From Candidatus Berkelbacteria bacterium (lineage in GTDB: Bacteria > Patescibacteriota > UBA1384 > 2-12-FULL-50-11): a stretch of DNA of 32,057 bases. The notes below the pieces were generated by a model. That model saw only the letters and a program-made list of their open reading frames with translations. It was not told where the DNA came from and searched no databases. Below are positions 16,030 to 23,630 of the stretch, one piece after another. Position 1 is the first letter of the stretch. Each line of letters begins with the position of its first letter. Where the stretch lies: the NCBI GenBank assembly GCA_024654065.1, contig JANLIQ010000047.1, positions 1 through 32,057 on the forward strand, given 5' to 3'. Both the position numbers and the translations under genes were made by a program.

Positions 16030-16102
16030 AGCGGGGTGGAGCAGTGGTCAGCTCGCGTGGCTCATAACCACGAGGTCGTTAGTTCGAATCTAACCCCCGC
16101 TA
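16030..16102 (+). tRNA. tRNA-Met (CAU), initiator type
   Basis: A 73-nt cloverleaf: acceptor AGCGGGG/CCCCGCT, positions 8-9 TG, D stem GAGC/GCTC with A11:U24, anticodon stem CGTGG/CCACG, loop CTCATAA and T arm GTTAG-TTCGAAT-CTAAC. The GCGGGGTGGAGCAG stretch and A11:U24 match bacterial initiator tRNA. Two features differ from the classical form: position 1 is A and can pair with U72 (bacterial initiators normally have a mismatch), and only two of the three G:C pairs at the base of the anticodon stem are present (29:41 is U:A). CCA is not encoded. The 3' end overlaps the recombinase gene on the other strand. Confidence 0.9.
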
Positions 16103-17757
16103 CGAGACGGGACTGTATAAGTAGCTTCCAATGACTTATATGGTTCACGTAACAGATATTGCTTGACCCCTCTATCTGTTACGAAAAAGTTCGAGAAAAT
16201 AGAACCAAGTATTATATCTAAATGTCTCAAAGTGCGTGCATGAGATATTTTTTCAGGTATAGACTTAAAAAGTTCGAGAAAATCGCTGTATGTGGGTAGT
16301 GCCTTCTTGGAAATCTCTATAGCTTCTCTCGTTTCCATAATCGTACTGTCAATTTCTGTTAATCGGCTCTTCAATTGGCCAACATCTTCTTCAAAGGTTC
16401 TCTTTACTTGAATATCGCTGGTTTGCGTCCTGTCCACAGCCTTACCTAGCTCAATCTTTATCTTCTCCCTCTCGTTAAGGAATCCTGTTAATTGATGCTC
16501 TAGCCTCCGCTTGTTTGTCTTAGCTTCAGACATTAAGACGTTTATATACTCATTAAAAGTTCCCTCTGTTGCCAGTTGCAGATTGCCCAGTGTTCTCACA
16601 GCAAACTCTGTAACTACACGTGCCTTGACATGCAGCCTTTTTCCCAGTTTCTTTTTAAAGCTACATTCAGTGTTATCGCATCTGTAAAAAAAGTAAGCCG
16701 TCTGTTTGCCATTTGAATTCTTCTTGGTTAGAGTTGCATGCATCGACGACTCACAGTAGCCACAGAAGACTTTCCCGTTCAGTAATCTAGCTACAACATT
16801 ACCTCTCGTTTTCTTGTCTCTCATAAACCCACTAGCCTTACCGCTATGGTTTAATCTGATATATTCCTCACGGGTTATCATGGGTTCGAAATCAAAACTG
16901 TCACTAAGGATAGTTGAGTCTGTTCCGTGGTGAGCTATTCCACAATAAACAGGGTTTGAAAAAATCCTTGAGAGCTTCTGTTTTGACCAAACAAAGTTTC
17001 TGTGCTCAATGACGCCTATGCCCTTTGCTTTTTTGTAATCTGATTCGTTCAGAAACTTGGCGATTTCTTTTTGTCCACAGCCCTCTAGCCTGAGTTCAGA
17101 TGCTCTCTTGATTAACTCGTGGTTTCTACCATCGGGTCTAAGGAATCTACCTCCGTCTTTAAAGTAGCCGTGTGTATCAGGTATTGATTTACCTGATTTT
17201 AGCGTGCTTTTATTGCCACTCTTAACATTTACGCTTAAGTTATCTGAATACTGCTTACTAACGGCGAATGTTATCGCTAATAATAACTTCCCGCTCGGTG
17301 AATTCTCAAAGCTGTAACTAACAAATTTCAAATCACGAATTAAACCCTCATCTAACATCTCAATTATTTCACCAGCATCTTTCATGTTCCGACTCAATCT
17401 ATCAGGATGCCATGATATTACGCCATGTATACGCCTTAACTTTAATTGATTGATAACCCAATCGAACTTTGGTCTAACCCCAGATTTCTTTGCGGATTTC
17501 GTTTCCTCAATTGTTTCTATCACTCGCAGGCCTTCTCTCGCAGCCAGCTCTTCACACGCCTCCCTCTGTCGTTCGATGGACTTAATTTGTTTCTCGTTAT
17601 CCTCGGTTGACTTCCTGGTGTAAATCACATACTTATAATTCTCGGGTTCAATCTGGTTTTTTCTAGACAAAACTTCTAGAGCATCAAGCCGGCTAATAAT
17701 TTCTTCGGGAGTGACGGTCTTACCACTTCCGTTGGACGGCACAGTCATACTAGTCAA
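16090..17757 (-). CDS. large serine recombinase
   Basis: A 555-residue site-specific recombinase. The resolvase catalytic domain (about 42-190) carries the nucleophile Ser50 in YTRKST, and the DRLSRN block (119-124) supplies further active-site arginines. A recombinase DNA-binding domain (about 195-310) follows, then a zinc ribbon with Cys332, Cys335, Cys360 and Cys365, and a coiled-coil tail (about 400-480). An extra 40 residues precede the catalytic core. The last codons and the TAG stop lie within the T arm of the initiator tRNA, so the C-terminus is written by the attachment site. It overlaps the upstream HTH gene by 8 bases. Confidence 0.92.
   Translation of the reverse strand: MTSMTVPSNGSGKTVTPEEIISRLDALEVLSRKNQIEPENYKYVIYTRKSTEDNEKQIKSIERQREACEELAAREGLRVIETIEETKSAKKSGVRPKFDWVINQLKLRRIHGVISWHPDRLSRNMKDAGEIIEMLDEGLIRDLKFVSYSFENSPSGKLLLAITFAVSKQYSDNLSVNVKSGNKSTLKSGKSIPDTHGYFKDGGRFLRPDGRNHELIKRASELRLEGCGQKEIAKFLNESDYKKAKGIGVIEHRNFVWSKQKLSRIFSNPVYCGIAHHGTDSTILSDSFDFEPMITREEYIRLNHSGKASGFMRDKKTRGNVVARLLNGKVFCGYCESSMHATLTKKNSNGKQTAYFFYRCDNTECSFKKKLGKRLHVKARVVTEFAVRTLGNLQLATEGTFNEYINVLMSEAKTNKRRLEHQLTGFLNEREKIKIELGKAVDRTQTSDIQVKRTFEEDVGQLKSRLTEIDSTIMETREAIEISKKALPTYSDFLELFKSIPEKISHARTLRHLDIILGSIFSNFFVTDRGVKQYLLREPYKSLEATYTVPSRSGG
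16148..16183. repeat. 11-bp perfect inverted repeat inside the recombinase gene
   Basis: CGTAACAGATA at 16148-16158 and TATCTGTTACG at 16173-16183 are separated by 14 bases. It lies 46 bases from the tRNA end, inside the 3' coding part of the recombinase. Such symmetry beside an attachment site suits a recombinase- or accessory-protein-binding site. A transcript stem-loop at the gene end is the alternative. Confidence 0.55.
16184..16283. repeat. 17-bp direct repeat, two copies
   Basis: The same 17 bases, AAAAAGTTCGAGAAAAT, occur at 16184-16200 and 16267-16283. They fall in different reading frames of the recombinase gene, so protein sequence does not explain the match. The core AGTTCGAGA recurs twice near the other end of the element. 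Confidence 0.6.
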
Positions 17758-18259
17758 ATTCCTTTTTAGCCAGTTTCGCTAAGCTTTCATCATCGATTCG
17801 GAGTTCTTTCTTCAGCGACTCCACAATCTCTTGCCCTCTACTAATCGATACTTCGCAAGTTGCCTTCAGGTCAAATTCATCTCTTCGTTTACGTTCCAAG
17901 TACCACATTGCCACTTTTGGGTTACCGAGATTGTCCACGATAGTTTGTCTAGCTTTTAGTATCGGGGCTGTTTTAAAAGCCTCTTTTTCCTGACAGAACT
18001 TCGGATACTTAACTTGGTAGCGGTACAAGGTTCTGTCAGAGATGTGGGCATAGGTACAAGCTTCTACATCGCTACAGCCCCACAGAAAAGCTTCCTGAAG
18101 CCGTATTAGAACATAGGGAGTAATAACAGTCGGGGCACCACCTTTAGGGCGAGTAGAAAGCTTCTCATGCTCGTCTTCAAGTCCTGTCTTCGGCATCAAG
18201 TGTGACAAATCAAGAACCGGTATATCTATCGCCATCTCTTCAACCGCTGACTGCTCCAT
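17750..18259 (-). CDS. HTH protein resembling phage terminase small subunit (phBC6A51 type)
   Basis: A 169-residue protein. Residues about 50-80 form a helix-turn-helix (EAFLWGCSDVEACTYAHISDRTLYRYQ). The following YPKFCQEKEAFKTAP and NLGNPKVAMWYLERKRRDEF segments are the pattern seen in small-terminase-like and phBC6A51-type phage proteins. With no large terminase or structural gene nearby, packaging is unlikely. The 8-base overlap with the recombinase suggests a DNA-binding helper, perhaps a directionality factor or element regulator. A possible -10 (TTAACT) ends 8 bases before the ATG. Confidence 0.75.
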   Translation of the reverse strand: MEQSAVEEMAIDIPVLDLSHLMPKTGLEDEHEKLSTRPKGGAPTVITPYVLIRLQEAFLWGCSDVEACTYAHISDRTLYRYQVKYPKFCQEKEAFKTAPILKARQTIVDNLGNPKVAMWYLERKRRDEFDLKATCEVSISRGQEIVESLKKELRIDDESLAKLAKKEFD

Positions 18260-18313
18260 CTGTTAGCAGTTAAGCACTTAGATGGAGGTGGGGGAAGAAC
18301 TTGGAACTGAGAG

Positions 18314-19030
18314 CTATTTTGGCTCAGGCTGAAGATGTATATCTTTTTCGGTGATGCTCTTTTGGATGGCCGGATGGATGTAGGCACTGCCACCAGCTCG
18401 TAGCTGGTTAAGAACGGGTTGGTACTCTAAATTCTTCCAGTTGTACTTCAGAAATTCTTCCTTAGACATAAATATCACAACGGCATCATCAGTCTTTTTA
18501 TTGCCATAAGTGTCAGTAAAGTCAGTTTTAAACTCAACTTCCAACTCGTTAACACCATCAATTTTAAATACCTGGCTGCCGTACCAAACAAAGACAAAAA
18601 CCGCTCCCTTAACTAGACTCTTTTCGTCATAGAAGGTTGGGCTGGTCTTGCTTAAAGTGACAGCCTTTGTTGCTTCACTATAATCTATCGCAATCCCGTC
18701 TCGGTTTTGCTTAATGGCGTCATATGCCACCCATAGCTTGTCTGCAGTTGTTTGTGGCAATGGGACGGGTACTGGTGTGCTTGCCTGTGTCGTAAGACCA
18801 GGCTCATCTGTCGCGGGTTGTTGACTCGCCCCACTACTAGCTTCCTTCCGAGAACCCGTCACGCCAATTGCTATAAAGAAGACCAGGATAGCAATACCAA
18901 AATAAGTGCCAACCTGCTTCCTGGTTAAATCGTGCCCCCTAATCAGTTTTGATAAAAGCTTAGGGCTGATTAACCCTACCGCCAGACCGACCAATGAAAG
19001 TAGAAGAAGTAGTACCAACACCGTACCCAT
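18314..19030 (-). CDS. element-borne membrane protein, function unknown
   Basis: A 238-residue protein with two N-terminal membrane helices (about 3-25 and 42-60), a Pro/Thr/Ser-rich linker (about 62-92) and a soluble alpha/beta domain (about 95-235). I do not recognise the domain. It ends in a DIHLQPEPK tail. TAGTAT ends 6 bases before the ATG, and the divergent XRE gene starts 64 bases away, so the XRE product could control both. Confidence 0.65.
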   Translation of the reverse strand: MGTVLVLLLLLSLVGLAVGLISPKLLSKLIRGHDLTRKQVGTYFGIAILVFFIAIGVTGSRKEASSGASQQPATDEPGLTTQASTPVPVPLPQTTADKLWVAYDAIKQNRDGIAIDYSEATKAVTLSKTSPTFYDEKSLVKGAVFVFVWYGSQVFKIDGVNELEVEFKTDFTDTYGNKKTDDAVVIFMSKEEFLKYNWKNLEYQPVLNQLRAGGSAYIHPAIQKSITEKDIHLQPEPK

Positions 19031-19094
19031 TTACAGATACTATGCTACAAGCTGTCTGTGGAGTCAATATCTCTCGCCCCTTACGGTGACAGGA

Positions 19095-19313
19095 ATGGAC
19101 AAAGCAGAATTTCTAAAGAATTTTGGTCAAAGAGTTTCTAAGGTTCGTAGAGAGAAGGGAATGACTCAGGAAGAGTTAGCAGAGGCCATAGACGTTCACA
19201 GAACGTACGTTGGTTTTATTGAACAAGGAAAGCGAAACCCGCTGATTTTTAATGTTTATAAGATTGCTGAGGTGACGGGTGTTCCAGCATCGGAGTTGCT
19301 TCGGGAACTCTGA
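19095..19313 (+). CDS. XRE-family transcriptional regulator
   Basis: A 72-residue single-domain Cro/C1-type helix-turn-helix protein: GQRVSKVRREKGMTQEELAEAI (helices 1-2) followed by DVHRTYVGFIEQGKRNPLIFNVYKIAEVTGVPASEL. The same frame is open to 18906, but ATG 19095 begins exactly at the domain and has TACGGT ending 7 bases upstream, so I place the start there. It faces the membrane-protein gene divergently and ends directly against the stop of the HEPN-like gene. It is probably the element's repressor. Confidence 0.88.
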   Translation: MDKAEFLKNFGQRVSKVRREKGMTQEELAEAIDVHRTYVGFIEQGKRNPLIFNVYKIAEVTGVPASELLREL

Positions 19314-20315
19314 TTATCTGTTTACATAGTATCTCTGAAGAACCTTGACTAGAAATGCCCGCAAGAAATTGGGGAAGTAATCCAAGAGTCTGTTTGCTCG
19401 TTCGACTCTACTTGGCGGGAGAAAAGTATCACCACGCAGAATCATCTCCCTCTCATAAGGGTAGAAGCTAGCCAAGAATGACCTTCTGCGTCCGTCTCTA
19501 ATCTGTGCTTTCGTAAAGCAGTCACGAAAGCCAATAACACCTCTATCCTTCCTAACGATAAGCTTAACTTTAATGCTTAGCTCTCTATCGAAGTAAAGAC
19601 TCGAGGTTCGGGCAACTCGAACTGTCCTCGGCTTACTGTACCGTGCCCTGTGAAGGTCACTTAACATAACCAAGACCTCATAGTAAGCAAGAGCCTTATT
19701 AATGAGCGTGTGCCCTTCCTCGCGACTATAGATTCTGTTACCCCTTTCTATTTGGATGTTAGAGTTGTCGATGGCGTATTCAGAATGGAAGATGGCGTTT
19801 CTCAGCCTGAAATCGACAAACTCATAGAAATTTGGAATTTCGACATTGAGAGTCACGGCTTTCGCCTTGATTATTTCGATTTTTTTCCAGACCGGAACCG
19901 GTGTTGGCCTCCCGTCAGTAACATCATCGGGAAAGTTATCAACTGAAAAGTTCTGGTCGTCGAGAATGTTTAATAGATTTGCCATTAACTCGTACAAATC
20001 CGTTGATTCAATAATCAGGCCGTACGCAAAAAGGTGAACATGTAATACGAGTTGGTGGTCGAATTTGTTTACTTTCTTTACTTTGTTGACGGCATCGGTC
20101 ACTTCTTTCAAATTCTTCAGAGCGTCCCATGACGAATCAAGGTCTCTTATTCGCAATATCGTTCTGATGAATTCAAATTCGTTCTTCCTCTTCGCAAGAG
20201 TAAATAGGTAACTTAGGCAGTCGAGGTATTTGGTTATTCCTTCAGCATACGAGGAATGAACGCCTCTCAGAGGAGTTTTTAATCTAAACCTCCCCCGTTC
20301 TTCGATAAGAATCAT
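19314..20315 (-). CDS. HEPN-like protein, candidate defence or abortive-infection effector
   Basis: A 333-residue soluble, mostly helical protein without a family I can name. The helix around residues 165-180 contains an R-N-x-x-x-H motif (Arg172, Asn173, His177 in LRNAIFHSEY), the catalytic signature of HEPN ribonucleases. It is followed by a long helix ending in ALAYYEVLVMLSDLHRARY, as in other HEPN folds. The C-terminal third (about 215-333) is rich in Arg and beta strands and could bind nucleic acid. It follows a 52-residue acidic gene on the same strand by 28 bases, inside an integrated element, which is a common place for defence cargo. Function is inferred from motif and context only. 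Confidence 0.55.
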   Translation of the reverse strand: MILIEERGRFRLKTPLRGVHSSYAEGITKYLDCLSYLFTLAKRKNEFEFIRTILRIRDLDSSWDALKNLKEVTDAVNKVKKVNKFDHQLVLHVHLFAYGLIIESTDLYELMANLLNILDDQNFSVDNFPDDVTDGRPTPVPVWKKIEIIKAKAVTLNVEIPNFYEFVDFRLRNAIFHSEYAIDNSNIQIERGNRIYSREEGHTLINKALAYYEVLVMLSDLHRARYSKPRTVRVARTSSLYFDRELSIKVKLIVRKDRGVIGFRDCFTKAQIRDGRRRSFLASFYPYEREMILRGDTFLPPSRVERANRLLDYFPNFLRAFLVKVLQRYYVNR

Positions 20316-20343
20316 CAGTAGGTCGAGAAGTTTTGTGCTATGG

Positions 20344-20502
20344 TCACTTCTTGACTATATTCTTAGGGTTTTCGTTCAAGTTTATAACTTCGCCATTGTC
20401 GCCAATAACTTGGTTTTCAGATGGGGGAGGGGAGCTAGTGTCAATTGACTGCAAAGTATTTGCTAGTTCTGCAATATCGCTTGGTCTCTCTTCGTTTTCC
20501 AT
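20344..20502 (-). CDS. 52-residue acidic protein upstream of the HEPN-like gene
   Basis: An open frame of 52 codons rich in Glu, Asp, Asn and Pro, with no membrane segment and a predicted disordered middle (SSPPPSENQ). It is encoded 28 bases upstream of the HEPN-like gene in the same direction. TATCTG ends 6 bases before the ATG. Acidic character and position fit an antitoxin or DNA-mimic partner, but nothing in the sequence proves it. Confidence 0.5.
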   Translation of the reverse strand: MENEERPSDIAELANTLQSIDTSSPPPSENQVIGDNGEVINLNENPKNIVKK

Positions 20503-20562
20503 TCTAGTCAGATACTAGCACTTCTTTTCTTTTTTACACAATCACGAAATATCCTATTCCCC

Positions 20563-20715
20563 AGTTCGAGAGATTTAGTGTTGATAACCTACAAGACTGA
20601 AGACGGCACAAGTTCACCTGGCTCGCCTTCTTCCTGGGTTTGCATATGACGTAAGTTTTCTACAGCCTCGGCTATCTTCATATGTGCTTTCTTGATAAAA
20701 TTCAGAAGTTCGAGA
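20563..20715. repeat. right-end copies of AGTTCGAGA
   Basis: The 9-mer AGTTCGAGA occurs at 20563-20571 and 20707-20715, in the same orientation as the two copies at the left end of the element (16188-16196 and 16271-16279). The surrounding stretch 20503-20740 has no gene I can firmly support. Confidence 0.45.
20589..20681 (-). other. possible 30-codon gene remnant
   Basis: An open frame from ATG at 20681 to TAG at 20589 gives 30 acidic residues. The frame stays open upstream through codons that look protein-like (a helix with LELLNFIKKAH) to about 20740, but without a start codon. It may be the tail of a gene cut at the element's right boundary. Support is weak. Confidence 0.25.
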
Positions 20716-20740
20716 GAAGTCCAGTTATGTCTACGAGAAG

Positions 20741-20767
20741 AAAAACCAGTCGAAAGACTGGTTTTTC
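20741..20767. terminator. terminator hairpin
   Basis: AAAAACCAGTC and GACTGGTTTTT form an 11-bp stem with a GAAA loop, flanked by A and T runs that let it act in both directions. It separates the integrated element from the tRNA-Met gene. Confidence 0.8.
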
Positions 20768-20798
20768 TTGAGTTAATCGATTAACATTACTGGTGTAG

Positions 20799-20871
20799 GC
20801 CGGCGTAGCTCAGTGGTTAGAGCGGACGTTTCATAAGCGTCAGGTCGGAAGTCCAATTCTTCCCGCCGGCA
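20799..20871 (+). tRNA. tRNA-Met (CAU), elongator type
   Basis: A 73-nt cloverleaf: acceptor GCCGGCG/CGCCGGC, D stem GCTC/GAGC, anticodon stem GACGT/GCGTC with loop TTCATAA (CAT) and T arm GGAAG-TCCAATT-CTTCC. The T loop begins TCC instead of the near-universal TTC, so the base at position 55 is C. A lysidine-modified tRNA-Ile also has anticodon CAT, but a tRNA-Ile(UAU) 3 kb away makes that role unnecessary, so I favour Met. CCA is not fully encoded. Confidence 0.85.
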
Positions 20872-20884
20872 CAATTAGTTATAG

Positions 20885-21283
20885 TTATTCTCCAAAGAAG
20901 TATTGCCACCACAGCTGGATATTGGTTTTGGTGGTTGGGGAAGCGGGCTGAATATCGTTATATAGATTGTCACTAAGTCCTGGGTTTTGGTCGGTGTCGG
21001 TTGCTAGTCCTTTGATTGTATAAACGGTTTCATCTGGTTTTTTTAGTCCTAAACGCCTTCTGGCCTCTACTTCCTGAAACGACGGTGTTTGGTAGTAGGC
21101 AATCAACAACTTCAACTTACTGTTATTGAAGGCCTGTTGGGCGGTTTGAGTTCTCTTCTCTCGTAAGATTTGTCCTAATTTGTGATTACGGACTATAAGG
21201 TTAATATTCGAATAAACTGCAAAAATGAACAGTCCGATTAATAGCGCTTTCAACATAAATTCTCGCGACATTGCCCCCTTCAT
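20885..21283 (-). CDS. FtsB/DivIC-like septum formation initiator protein
   Basis: A 132-residue protein with one N-terminal membrane helix (about 11-28), a following coiled-coil stretch (about 29-60) and the family box QEVEARRRLGLKKPDETVYTI (about 69-90), matching FtsB/DivIC. These proteins join FtsL/FtsQ to activate septal peptidoglycan synthesis. A second ATG four codons in (21271) is a possible start, preceded closely by AAGGGGG. Neither start has the 7-nt -10 spacing seen elsewhere. It lies downstream of a terminator hairpin, so it is not part of the lamin-tail gene's transcript. Confidence 0.85.
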   Translation of the reverse strand: MKGAMSREFMLKALLIGLFIFAVYSNINLIVRNHKLGQILREKRTQTAQQAFNNSKLKLLIAYYQTPSFQEVEARRRLGLKKPDETVYTIKGLATDTDQNPGLSDNLYNDIQPASPTTKTNIQLWWQYFFGE

Positions 21284-21298
21284 ATCTAAGTTGACTCT

Positions 21299-21352
21299 AG
21301 CAATAACAAAAACGATCCGCTAGTTGGCAGATCGTTTTTGTGAGCTATTGCT
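21299..21352 (-). terminator. terminator after the lamin-tail gene
   Basis: CAAAAACGATC (21307-21317) and GATCGTTTTTG (21330-21340) pair over 11 bp, with an outer AGCAATA/TATTGCT stem. It begins directly after the stop codon at 21353 and separates that gene from the FtsB-like gene. Confidence 0.8.
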
Positions 21353-23581
21353 CTACTTGCGACGGTTGCGTCGGTGACGTCGGCGTCTAGCCGTACCCGC
21401 AGCAGCATCTCCTTTCGATTCGGCTTTATTCCGATCGAATTCTTCTTCTGGTGTCTCTTGAACCGATCGCGATAGCGCATAGAAGCTACCTGCGATAATT
21501 AGTAGTAGCACCACTACCACTAAGATACGGACCCAATCGCGACTATTCTCAGTATCCGCTACAAGCGGGGGATTCGGTGCGGTTGGAGTTTCCACTACTG
21601 GCTCGGCTGCTTTAACCTTTGGTACAAACTGGGCCGGAGCAGGTTTTGGCGCTGACACAGGGGCGGTCTTTACTTCCGTTGACCCTGAAATACCTTCAGT
21701 CGTTGTCCCCGAACCAGTCACTGTCGTCTTAACCCCCTTAGTCAGGGCGATTGAGAAAACGTTGCTTTCCAAGCTCGGATTACCGTACTGGTCGTAGCCA
21801 ACTATCTTGAACAGATAGCTTTTGCCGCTCATTAAGTCCAGCGCCATTGAGGTGGTGGTGACTTCGAAAGTCGTAGTCGTCACTCCGTCAACAGTGTACT
21901 GAACTTTGTAGCTGGCCGTATCTGTCGAGCCCGCTTGCCAGTCTAAGGTGACTCGGCAGGTGGCTGATTCACAGTTAGCAACCGCTTTGATTAGAATCGG
22001 TGCCGTTGGACCGACAATATCGTTAGTGAGTTTCAACGGCAGGCTAGTATTGTCGCCCTCGTCAATCAGCACTAGCCAAACTTGGCTGTATATATTGTCT
22101 CCGATGCCAATAGCCGGCCACGATCCGTCAGGATTGCTTAGCACCCCACCAATAAGAGTGGCGGTTGGATCTTCGGGCGCGGCTGACAACAATGCTACTG
22201 CGACTTCTGGTTCGTTAGCTGCTCCCGCTAAACCAGCGACTGTGTCCGCCGTGCCTGGTTTGTTTTGATTGACGACAACCTTATTGGCGTCAATAACTGG
22301 CACCAAGTTGTCAAGTGCAGTCGCAGTAACAATAGCGCTTGGAGCCGAGTGTTGAGCGTTGAAATCAATTGACTCGACGGTGAATTGGTAATCGATCGGG
22401 TCATTGAACAGGCCGGAAACGACTTTTTCGAGAGCACTACCAGTAACAACACTTGTCCAAGTGGCGATACCAAGCTCGCGGTAGTTGAGCTGATAAGTAA
22501 CATCGTCTATCGAAGTTGAGGCCGTCCAAGTGGCTTTCAAACTTCCGCCGTTGTCTGACGGCATATCAATAACCGCTAAGCCAGTCGGCGTCGCCGGGTT
22601 AAGGATATCGATCGTAAAACCATCGCTGGCTTTAATAGCGCCAACAATCCCTGTCCCGTTGACCGGTTTAATAAGCGTGTAGAATGTCCCGGTCGTCGTA
22701 GCGCTAGGAAATAGGATTGTTTTGGTCAGGACATTGCCAACACTACTGAAGGGGCTGAAATCCGCCGCTGTTGGCGTGGTTCCAAGTCCTACCATGTAGT
22801 CGGTAATGCCAGACTCTGGATCGGTAAAACCGCTCCAATTCACAGTAATTTGTGCTGTATTGGCGCTCCAATCGATATCAACTCCAGCGCCGTCGTTAAC
22901 GATACCACCGATTGGCGGAGTTAAATCGCTCTCGTTAGTGGCTCTTGGCGAAGCAAAGTCGACGGCTCCCAAATCCAAATTGGTATGAGAGGCAGAGTCG
23001 TGCCAACTAGTAACCAATAGTCCGTCGGTGATGACGACATTGCGCTCCATCGCCTTCTTGACAGCTAAGTCACTGCCCGCAAGCGGGCTACCACCCGCAC
23101 TACCACAACCAGCGCTGTCGATGACAGTAGGCGGATCCGTTGGAAACGGATTTTGCAGCTTCATATAGACAGCCGTTCCGGCTTCGCAGTTCTTGACCAA
23201 AGAAATACTGGTCGTGACCCAGTCCGGTGCGACATCAAGGATCGAAGTGGTCGCGGTCTCACTGTAGTTACTGATCAGAAAATAACCGTTGGCTTCGATA
23301 CTATTACCGGCCGGAATGGTCAGTGTGCCGTTACTGGGCGCGGCGTGCGTCAACTGCCAGCCAGACAAGTCGATCGAGGCGCCAGTAGTATTGCGCAGTT
23401 CAATCCATTCGTCAGCTGTACTGGTATCCGTCCCCATCCACATTAACTCGTTTATCACAACTGCCGGCACGGGGTCGGCGGCCTGGGCTGATTTGATTGT
23501 CAGCAATTGAGCCGCGACTGTTCCCTGCAGGGCCAGGAGGACAACGAGAAAACGGACTAAGAATATTTGTATCTTATTCAT
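21353..23581 (-). CDS. surface protein with lamin-tail and fibronectin-like domains
   Basis: A 742-residue exported protein. The signal peptide (about 1-35) is followed by a lamin-tail domain (about 42-160; VVINELMWMGTDTSTADEWIELRNTTGASIDLSGWQL is the family opening, residues 41-77). Several fibronectin-III/Ig-like modules (about 230-330, 335-425, 530-615) come next, then a Pro/Ala/Val-rich linker, a membrane helix (about 690-708) and a very basic, arginine-rich tail. Lamin-tail domains outside eukaryotes occur on secreted proteins and may bind DNA or other surface polymers. Unlike most genes here it has a Shine-Dalgarno AAGGAG and a leader of about 145 nt. Confidence 0.88.
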   Translation of the reverse strand: MNKIQIFLVRFLVVLLALQGTVAAQLLTIKSAQAADPVPAVVINELMWMGTDTSTADEWIELRNTTGASIDLSGWQLTHAAPSNGTLTIPAGNSIEANGYFLISNYSETATTSILDVAPDWVTTSISLVKNCEAGTAVYMKLQNPFPTDPPTVIDSAGCGSAGGSPLAGSDLAVKKAMERNVVITDGLLVTSWHDSASHTNLDLGAVDFASPRATNESDLTPPIGGIVNDGAGVDIDWSANTAQITVNWSGFTDPESGITDYMVGLGTTPTAADFSPFSSVGNVLTKTILFPSATTTGTFYTLIKPVNGTGIVGAIKASDGFTIDILNPATPTGLAVIDMPSDNGGSLKATWTASTSIDDVTYQLNYRELGIATWTSVVTGSALEKVVSGLFNDPIDYQFTVESIDFNAQHSAPSAIVTATALDNLVPVIDANKVVVNQNKPGTADTVAGLAGAANEPEVAVALLSAAPEDPTATLIGGVLSNPDGSWPAIGIGDNIYSQVWLVLIDEGDNTSLPLKLTNDIVGPTAPILIKAVANCESATCRVTLDWQAGSTDTASYKVQYTVDGVTTTTFEVTTTSMALDLMSGKSYLFKIVGYDQYGNPSLESNVFSIALTKGVKTTVTGSGTTTEGISGSTEVKTAPVSAPKPAPAQFVPKVKAAEPVVETPTAPNPPLVADTENSRDWVRILVVVVLLLIIAGSFYALSRSVQETPEEEFDRNKAESKGDAAAGTARRRRHRRNRRK

Positions 23582-23630
23582 TTTCCATTCTCCTTCTAGT
23601 TGTTAAAGGACGCTCAAGCGCCGCCAAATC

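Larger units (their letters stand above)
16090..20740. mobile_element. integrated element at the initiator tRNA (right boundary approximate)
   Basis: The region holds a large serine recombinase whose 3' end lies in the tRNA, a terminase-small-subunit-like HTH protein, a membrane protein, an XRE regulator, a HEPN-like protein and a small acidic protein. None of these is a core gene. An 11-bp inverted repeat and two copies of a short direct repeat lie near the left end, and two more copies of the direct repeat lie near the right. The right end is placed before the terminator hairpin at 20741 and the tRNA-Met gene at 20799. I found no long duplication of the tRNA end, and serine recombinases need only a 2-bp core. 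No capsid, replication or conjugation gene is present. Confidence 0.6.

Noticed and set aside
16184-16283. CRISPR array from the repeated 17-mer
   Set aside because: Only two copies, inside a coding gene, with no leader, no further units and no cas genes.
18906-19094. N-terminal extension of the XRE gene
   Set aside because: It lies antisense to the membrane-protein gene and precedes the domain; the ATG at 19095 has correct -10 spacing.
20799-20871. Right attachment site of the element in tRNA-Met
   Set aside because: The tRNA is complete and shares no extended identity with the initiator tRNA end; a terminator separates it from the element.
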